Source: Cyanobium sp. CACIAM 14
Lineage (GTDB): Bacteria > Cyanobacteriota > Cyanobacteriia > PCC-6307 > Cyanobiaceae
Length of the DNA stretch: 64,000 bases
Reading direction: 5' to 3'
Assembly (NCBI GenBank): GCA_000708525.1
Contig: JMRP01000007.1
Coordinates: 35,836-99,835, forward strand
Positions 59,691 to 64,000 of the stretch are shown here, piece by piece (position 1 is the first letter of the stretch; every line of letters starts with the position of its first letter). Position numbers and translations under genes: made by a program. Below the pieces are notes generated by a model. That model saw only the letters and a program-made list of their open reading frames with translations. It searched no databases and had not been told where the DNA came from.

Positions 59691-60920
59691 TCAGAGAACC
59701 TGGAGCACGGACCCGGATCGGCTCTCAGCACCGCGGCATCCCCCGGCCCGCCCCGGCGGCAGCAACTTCAGCAGCTCCCGCTCGAATCGCTCCACCACCC
59801 GGCTCCAGCGCAGATCCAGGGCCCGCCGTCGCGCCGCCTCGCCCAGGCGGGGCAGCTGCTCCGGCCGGCTGGCCAGGTCGAGCGCCGCAGCCACGAAAGC
59901 CGCGTTGTCAGAGCCTTCCACCCGCACCCCATGGACCCCGCTGCGCAGCAGCAGCGCAGCGGCTCCCCGGGCGAAGGCCACCACCGGCAGGCCACTCGCC
60001 AGGGCTTCGGCCGTCACGTTCCCGTAGGTTTCGGTGAGGCTCGGAAACAGAAACAGATCGGCGCTGGCGTAGTGGGCCGAAAGTTCCTGGCCGGATCGTG
60101 GGCCGGCCTGAATCGCTTCGGGGCAGCGGCCGCGCAGGGCTTCGGCCATGGGCCCATCGCCCACCAGCACCAACCGCACATCGGCATCCCGCGCACGGAT
60201 CGCCCCATGGGCCTGCAGCAGGGTGAGCAGATTCTTCTCCGCCGCCAGCCTGCCGACACAGAGGAGCACCAGGGTGGATTCCCCGGCGCCCCAGCGGGCC
60301 CGCAGGGCCGGATCGCGGTGCTGCGGAGAGAAACGGTCGGTGTCGACGCCACGCGCCACGATGCGCAGATTGCGAAAGCCCTCCTCCGCCAGTTCCTGGC
60401 GCAGTGTGGGCGTCGGCACGAGGGTGCAGTGGGCCGCGTTGTGAAAGTGCCGCAGATAATCGAGGATCGGCCGCCGCAGCCAGCCCAGGCCGTAGTGGTC
60501 GCTGTAGGCGTGGAAATTGGTGCGGAAATCGGTGCAGACGGGGATCCGCAGATGGCGGGCCACCTGCAGGGCTGCCCAGCCCAGGGGGCCCTCGGTGGCG
60601 ATGTGGACCACGTCCGGCCTCTGAGAGTGCCATAGCCTGCTCAGAGAGCCGAGGGCGGGCCAGCCCATCCGCTGTCCCGGATAGGTGGGCACGGGAATCG
60701 CGGGCAGCAGCAGTTCCTCCAGGCGGTCGGCTGCCTGCTGGGAGGCTGCGTTCGCTGGGCCGTTGCGGGCGGGCGGGCCGTTGTGCGGACGGATGAGCTG
60801 GAGCCGGTGCTGCCGCCGGGCCAGAAGTCCTGCCACCAGTTCGTGCAGGGTGGTGGCCACCCCGTTGAGGTCGGGCGGATAGGTTTCGGTAACCACCGCC
60901 AGCCGCAGGGAACGATCCAT
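59691..60920 (-). CDS. GT4-family glycosyltransferase
   Basis: The 409-residue protein (start MDRSLRLAVVTETYPPDLNG; a GTG three codons earlier is an alternative) begins with the GT4 acceptor-side pattern ETYPPDLNGVATTLHELVAG. The donor domain carries LLCVGRLAAEKNLLTLLQAH, VLVGDGPMAEALRGR and FPSLTETYGNVTAEALASGL. Such enzymes include mannosyl-, glucosyl- and sulfoquinovosyltransferases, so the product (lipid, EPS or LPS) cannot be fixed. The EX7E-type Glu pair is present. It ends 32 bp past the convergent unknown gene. The gene stands alone. Confidence 0.9.
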   Translation of the reverse strand: MDRSLRLAVVTETYPPDLNGVATTLHELVAGLLARRQHRLQLIRPHNGPPARNGPANAASQQAADRLEELLLPAIPVPTYPGQRMGWPALGSLSRLWHSQRPDVVHIATEGPLGWAALQVARHLRIPVCTDFRTNFHAYSDHYGLGWLRRPILDYLRHFHNAAHCTLVPTPTLRQELAEEGFRNLRIVARGVDTDRFSPQHRDPALRARWGAGESTLVLLCVGRLAAEKNLLTLLQAHGAIRARDADVRLVLVGDGPMAEALRGRCPEAIQAGPRSGQELSAHYASADLFLFPSLTETYGNVTAEALASGLPVVAFARGAAALLLRSGVHGVRVEGSDNAAFVAAALDLASRPEQLPRLGEAARRRALDLRWSRVVERFERELLKLLPPGRAGGCRGAESRSGSVLQVL

Positions 60921-61158
60921 CGGCAGCACCGGGCCTGTAAAAGTTTCCCAAATCAGTTGTAGGGGCAGGTGCTTTCAGGCACCCTGACCTGGCCGCGATC
61001 AGGAATGCATGCTGAGGGTGAACCAGCCCCATCCCCAGACTGATTGGTCCGCTGGATTCGATCGAAAAGAGTGATCCAGTGCCGTGATCCTTGTGTGGGT
61101 GAGAGGACAAGGCTGCGGGGCTTTCGGGTCATAGGGTCAACAGCCCAGGCGATTGGTG

Positions 61159-62235
61159 ATGGCCATGCCTCGTCAGTCAGCGGTTCGCTCCCTTGCTGGT
61201 GTACCGAGCTGGTTGCGGAGCAGTCTTCGCCGCCCGCTGGCCTTGGCGCTGGTGGCGGTGCTGCTCAGTCTTGGCCTGGCCACGGCCAGCTTCGCCCGCA
61301 GCGGTCCGACGGCAGAGCAACTGATCACCGCCATTGAAAACGCCTTCGGCATCACACCGGGGCAACGACGCAATCACATCAAAGGCACCTGTGCCACCGG
61401 GGTGTTCGTGGCCAATGGCAACGGCGCCCGGTTCTCCCGCTCGCCGCTGTTCTCCGGCAGGGCGGTTCCGGTGGTGGCCCGCTTCTCCCTGGCCGGAGGG
61501 AAGCCCAAGGCGCCTGACACCACCCGCAACCCCCGAGGCCTTGGCCTGCAGTTCCAGCTGTCCGGAGAGCAGCCGCTCAACATGGCGATGATCAGCACGC
61601 CGGTGTTCGGAGCGGCGACGCCGCGGACCTTTCACGACAACATGATTGCCCTGGCCCCCGATCCGGCCACGGGCAAACCCAACCCTGAGGCGGTCAAGGC
61701 GTTCCGCGCCAGCCATCCAGACAATCAGGCCCAGTCCGCCTTCCTGGCCACCAACAATCCCCCGGTAAGTTACGCCACCAGCAGTTACTACAGCCTGCAC
61801 GCCTTCCGCTTCATCAACCGAGCCAACCGCAGCACCCTCGTCCGCTGGCAATTCGTGCCCCACGACGGCGAGCAGCGCCTCACGGCCGAGGCGTTGGCCA
61901 GCGGCCCGGCGAACTTCCTGGAGCAACGCCTGCTGGAGCGCACCAAACAGGGTCCCGTGAAATGGGATCTGGTGCTCACCCTCGGCCGTCCCGGGGATGT
62001 GGAGAACGATCCCTCGGTGGCCTGGCCCGAGGACCGCACCCGGGTGACCGTCGGCACGCTCACCCTCACCGCTGCCACCCCCCAGGCGGACGGCAGCTGT
62101 GGGGCCGTGGTGTTTGATCCGCTGGTGCTCGGCGACGGCATCCAGCCCACTGACGATCCGGTGTTGCAGGCCCGCTCCGAGGTCTATGGCCTGTCCTACG
62201 CACGTCGCTCGGCCGAATCGTCCGCCGTCCGGTGA
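61159..62235 (+). CDS. Exported catalase-family peroxidase (SrpA-like)
   Basis: The 358-residue product has an N-terminal membrane/signal segment (RRPLALALVAVLLSLGLA ... ASFAR). It then has a small-catalase core: the distal His region RRNHIKGTCATGVFVANGNG, FSLAGGKPKAPDTTRNPRGL and GLQFQLSGEQPLNMAM, and the proximal heme-ligand region ARSEVYGLSYARR. Relatives such as cyanobacterial SrpA are heme peroxidases induced by stress. The start could be ATG 61159 or ATG 61165; the frame also has a TTG and a GTG just before. It is probably periplasmic. A ~230-bp upstream region lacks clear operators. Confidence 0.87.
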   Translation: MAMPRQSAVRSLAGVPSWLRSSLRRPLALALVAVLLSLGLATASFARSGPTAEQLITAIENAFGITPGQRRNHIKGTCATGVFVANGNGARFSRSPLFSGRAVPVVARFSLAGGKPKAPDTTRNPRGLGLQFQLSGEQPLNMAMISTPVFGAATPRTFHDNMIALAPDPATGKPNPEAVKAFRASHPDNQAQSAFLATNNPPVSYATSSYYSLHAFRFINRANRSTLVRWQFVPHDGEQRLTAEALASGPANFLEQRLLERTKQGPVKWDLVLTLGRPGDVENDPSVAWPEDRTRVTVGTLTLTAATPQADGSCGAVVFDPLVLGDGIQPTDDPVLQARSEVYGLSYARRSAESSAVR

Positions 62236-62417
62236 AGTGAGCGGCTGTGGCCGTTCCTGCCGATCGCAAAGCAGGCGCCCTGAAGATGATTGGCCGTATC
62301 GGCTGGCCCCCGGGGATATGGCGGAGGACACGCACGAGTGGCGAGGGTGACAGAGGATCTGCTCTTTGGCTCCAACAATGGATACCGATCACCGCTGCCG
62401 CCTTGATCGGTAGATCC

Positions 62418-62831
62418 ATGCCCTGCAGACCCTCCTTCAGCTCCGGGTTCGACGGCACATCTGACCAGGATGCCGCGATGGAGGCGGCCGACCCCAGGGG
62501 CTCCGAGTCCGATGGCACCTGGGAGGAACTCCGCCTGCTCAAACCCAGGGAGGTGCGCCACTTGATCTGGGAGCAGGTGCCGCTTGTGGATGCCAGCTCC
62601 TCTCAGGAATACCTGCGCCATCACCTCCCCGGAGCACTCCATTTACCCCATGGTGCCCGGCTCCAGCAGCTTAGAAATGTGCTTCCCGACCTCAGCCAGC
62701 CGCTGATCCTCTACAGCAACGCCCAGAACCGGGCTGCTGCCCTGGCCCGCCGCCTCAGCAACCTCGACTACGCCAACGTGTATGTATTGGGTGGCGGAAT
62801 CGGCATTCTGCTGGCGCTTCAAGACGCCTGA
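62418..62831 (+). CDS. Rhodanese-like domain protein without the catalytic Cys
   Basis: The start MPCRPSFSSGFDGTSDQDAA is chosen over an upstream Met that lies in apparently non-coding sequence; it gives 137 residues. The rhodanese fold is seen in REVRHLIWEQVPLVDASSSQ, EYLRHHLPGALHLPHGARLQ and VYVLGGGIGILLAL. The active loop (CxxGxR or CRxGxR) is LILYSNAQNRAAALARRLSN, with Ser instead of Cys. The protein cannot do sulfurtransfer by the standard mechanism and may be a regulatory or protein-interaction module. It follows the catalase-like gene by 182 bp. Confidence 0.75.
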   Translation: MPCRPSFSSGFDGTSDQDAAMEAADPRGSESDGTWEELRLLKPREVRHLIWEQVPLVDASSSQEYLRHHLPGALHLPHGARLQQLRNVLPDLSQPLILYSNAQNRAAALARRLSNLDYANVYVLGGGIGILLALQDA

Positions 62832-62865
62832 CCCCGAGGCGCAGGGATTGATTCGTTTCTGCCAT

Positions 62866-63174
62866 TCAGCCTGCAAGCCACCCAAACCAGTGATCGGAGC
62901 AGGAGCTCTCAGCCAAGTTGCCTGGAGAGCCATCGGCGTGGGATACGGAGGCTGAGATTGAGGCAGCGTCCGAGCGATTGAACCGCAGCAGGCAATCAGC
63001 AGGAGTGATCCAGGTCCGCAAGCGGACGGCACGAGAACTGGATTCGCTCTCCTGCCGAATCCTCACGATCATCAGCCGCCGCTGTGCATGTTCCAGCAGC
63101 TGACTGGCCAGCAGGGTTCCACTGAAGTCACCGCCCACAATCGCAAGCAGGGGTCCGACGTCATGCGCAGCCAT
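62866..63174 (-). pseudogene. Fragment resembling the N-terminus of an FAD/NAD(P)-binding protein
   Basis: The first ~40 residues (GPLLAIVGGDFSGTLLASQL, then HAQRRLMIVRIR) match the dinucleotide-binding start of COG4529-type FAD/NAD(P)-binding proteins, with GGDFSG where GGGFSG is usual. The remaining ~60 residues no longer follow the family, so the frame is probably a decayed or truncated copy. Total 102 residues against several hundred in the family. The start MAAHDVG overlaps an uncertain upstream frame by 14 bp. Confidence 0.45.
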
Positions 63175-63418
63175 GACAGAGAGGAGGCTTCAGGGTTACG
63201 ACCAGACTGATTCTGCAGCTTTCACCGTTGCAGTGGATTGTCCCGTTCTGTCTAGAAAGGGGTTTGTTGATTGGACAGTGCCCGGTCCAGGAGCCTTCAT
63301 CGATGCGCATGTTCGGACTTCCAAGATGCTGGCTCAGCACAATGGTTTGTAGACTGCCTTCACATCCGGCACTGCAGGAGACGATCATGGCCCTGACGGG
63401 CGTGACGCCACGGCTCAT
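63161..63418 (-). CDS. Uncertain small open frame
   Basis: An 85-residue frame (MSRGVTPVRAMIVSCSAGCE ... QTIVLSQHLGSPNMRIDEGS) overlaps the FAD-fragment start by 14 bp. It is Cys-containing and protein-like in part, but no family is recognised and no ribosome site is clear. It may be part of the same decayed region. Confidence 0.25.
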   Translation of the reverse strand: MSRGVTPVRAMIVSCSAGCEGSLQTIVLSQHLGSPNMRIDEGSWTGHCPINKPLSRQNGTIHCNGESCRISLVVTLKPPLCHGCA

Positions 63419-63454
63419 GAACAGCTGACACAGGGCATCGATCGCTTTGAGTTT

Positions 63455-63961
63455 CTAGGGGTTCCTTCGGGCCTTCTCGGGGTTATTGGCTTCGCTCACC
63501 GACTGCCAGGTGATGGTGATAGATGACGGGATGTGCCCATAGCGAATGAAGCTCTTTCCCGTTCCCTCGAACAGCCCCTGAGGCCTTGGGACGACGATCA
63601 CGACACTCAGTTTGCCGACCAGTTCCAACACTTCTTTCAAGGAAATCGCCAGGCCTGGCGTCGGCTTTGGATGGCAGACCCCAGGCCTGCAGGCGGAGAA
63701 GACCTTGGTCGCCGGTTGGCCCTGGTTCTTGTAGGACGAGAAACCGCCGTCAAGCATGCCGATGGTGGGTACGCCGGTCTTTACGAGATTGCAGCTCGCA
63801 AGAGAGGCTCCAAGGCATTGATGCCTTGGGATGAGACGACTATCTTGTTGTTGTTGAAGATACCTGCCTTGCGGGGAAGATGGGCCAGATCGGATGCATT
63901 TCTGATCTGGTGGGAAAATTTTTACGTTTTGGCCGCAGAACACCTGTTCGGAAAAGGGCAC
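63455..63961 (-). CDS. Uncertain unknown protein in low-GC sequence
   Basis: A 168-residue frame (MPFSEQVFCGQNVKIFPPDQ ... VPTIGMLDGGFSSYKNQGQP ... ISLKEVLELVGKLSVVIVVP ... FIRYGHIPSSITITWQSVSE) covers the end of the window. The base composition differs from the core genome, and the second half looks more protein-like than the first. No domain is recognised. It could be a lateral gene or a remnant. Confidence 0.3.
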   Translation of the reverse strand: MPFSEQVFCGQNVKIFPPDQKCIRSGPSSPQGRYLQQQQDSRLIPRHQCLGASLASCNLVKTGVPTIGMLDGGFSSYKNQGQPATKVFSACRPGVCHPKPTPGLAISLKEVLELVGKLSVVIVVPRPQGLFEGTGKSFIRYGHIPSSITITWQSVSEANNPEKARRNP

Positions 63962-64000
63962 GGCATTGTGGAGATGGCTGCTGATGGGATCGAGCGGTGG

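Overview
The window reads as a high-GC unicellular cyanobacterium of the Synechococcus/Cyanobium type. Evidence: the gene order dnaN, PRC-barrel protein, purL, purF is the conserved picocyanobacterial block. psbQ (photosystem II lipoprotein), a Tic20/Ycf60 homologue, a DUF1400 protein and a large ABC1 kinase are present. The cyanobacterial HIP1 octamer GCGATCGC recurs (for example at 9772, 24429 and 31705). Hand counts give about 70% GC in housekeeping genes (12961-13020: 42/60) but about 50% in some accessory stretches (2461-2520: 31/60; 52861-52920: 28/60). I see no tRNA, rRNA, CRISPR array, insertion sequence or prophage.

Layout. 1-1168 is the 3' part of a gyrase/topoisomerase IV subunit A gene. 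1199-7758 is an accessory block (sulfatase, VOC protein, DUF1254 protein, phytochelatin-synthase-like protease, GT4 glycosyltransferase) lying between that gene and purF. 7775-13776 is the leftward purF/purL/PRC-barrel/dnaN run, with an AT-richer, DnaA-box-like region upstream of dnaN. 14140-17870 is a leftward ABC1 kinase, DUF1400, thrC run. 17974-25890 holds recN, a P-type cation ATPase, glutamate decarboxylase, a TauE/SafE protein, DUF3175 and an SDR, and several reading frames here are interrupted. 25942-29487 is uvrA plus a frameshifted TerB-like gene.

29517-48027 is mostly core: an LCP protein, purT, mraY, argG, an aroE/tic20/rpsF run, dnaK, pstS, an amino-acid oxidase, psbQ, purU, an O-antigen-ligase-like protein, a radical SAM protein and a Ca2+/Na+ exchanger.

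48052-56619 is accessory: a broken HEPN-type gene, a lipoprotein, a ClC transporter, a phosphatase-like protein, a GNAT-like protein, a GGDEF gene with two frameshifts, a quinone reductase, a chromate transporter and two coupled small unknown genes. 56714-59658 is metY-metX plus a small overlapping unknown gene (direct sulfhydrylation route to homocysteine). 59691-64000 has a GT4, a secreted catalase-like peroxidase, a rhodanese without the catalytic Cys, and fragmentary or unknown frames.

The clearest unusual signal is the density of broken or extended reading frames (TauE/SafE, a 62-codon frame, SDR, TerB, HEPN, GGDEF, and recN running through its neighbour) set among intact core genes. I do not see a coherent, recognisably new multi-gene system. 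The best candidates for undescribed biology are the coupled gene pair at 56018-56619 facing metYX across an inverted repeat, the unknown gene overlapping metX, and the conserved PRC-barrel gene between dnaN and purL.
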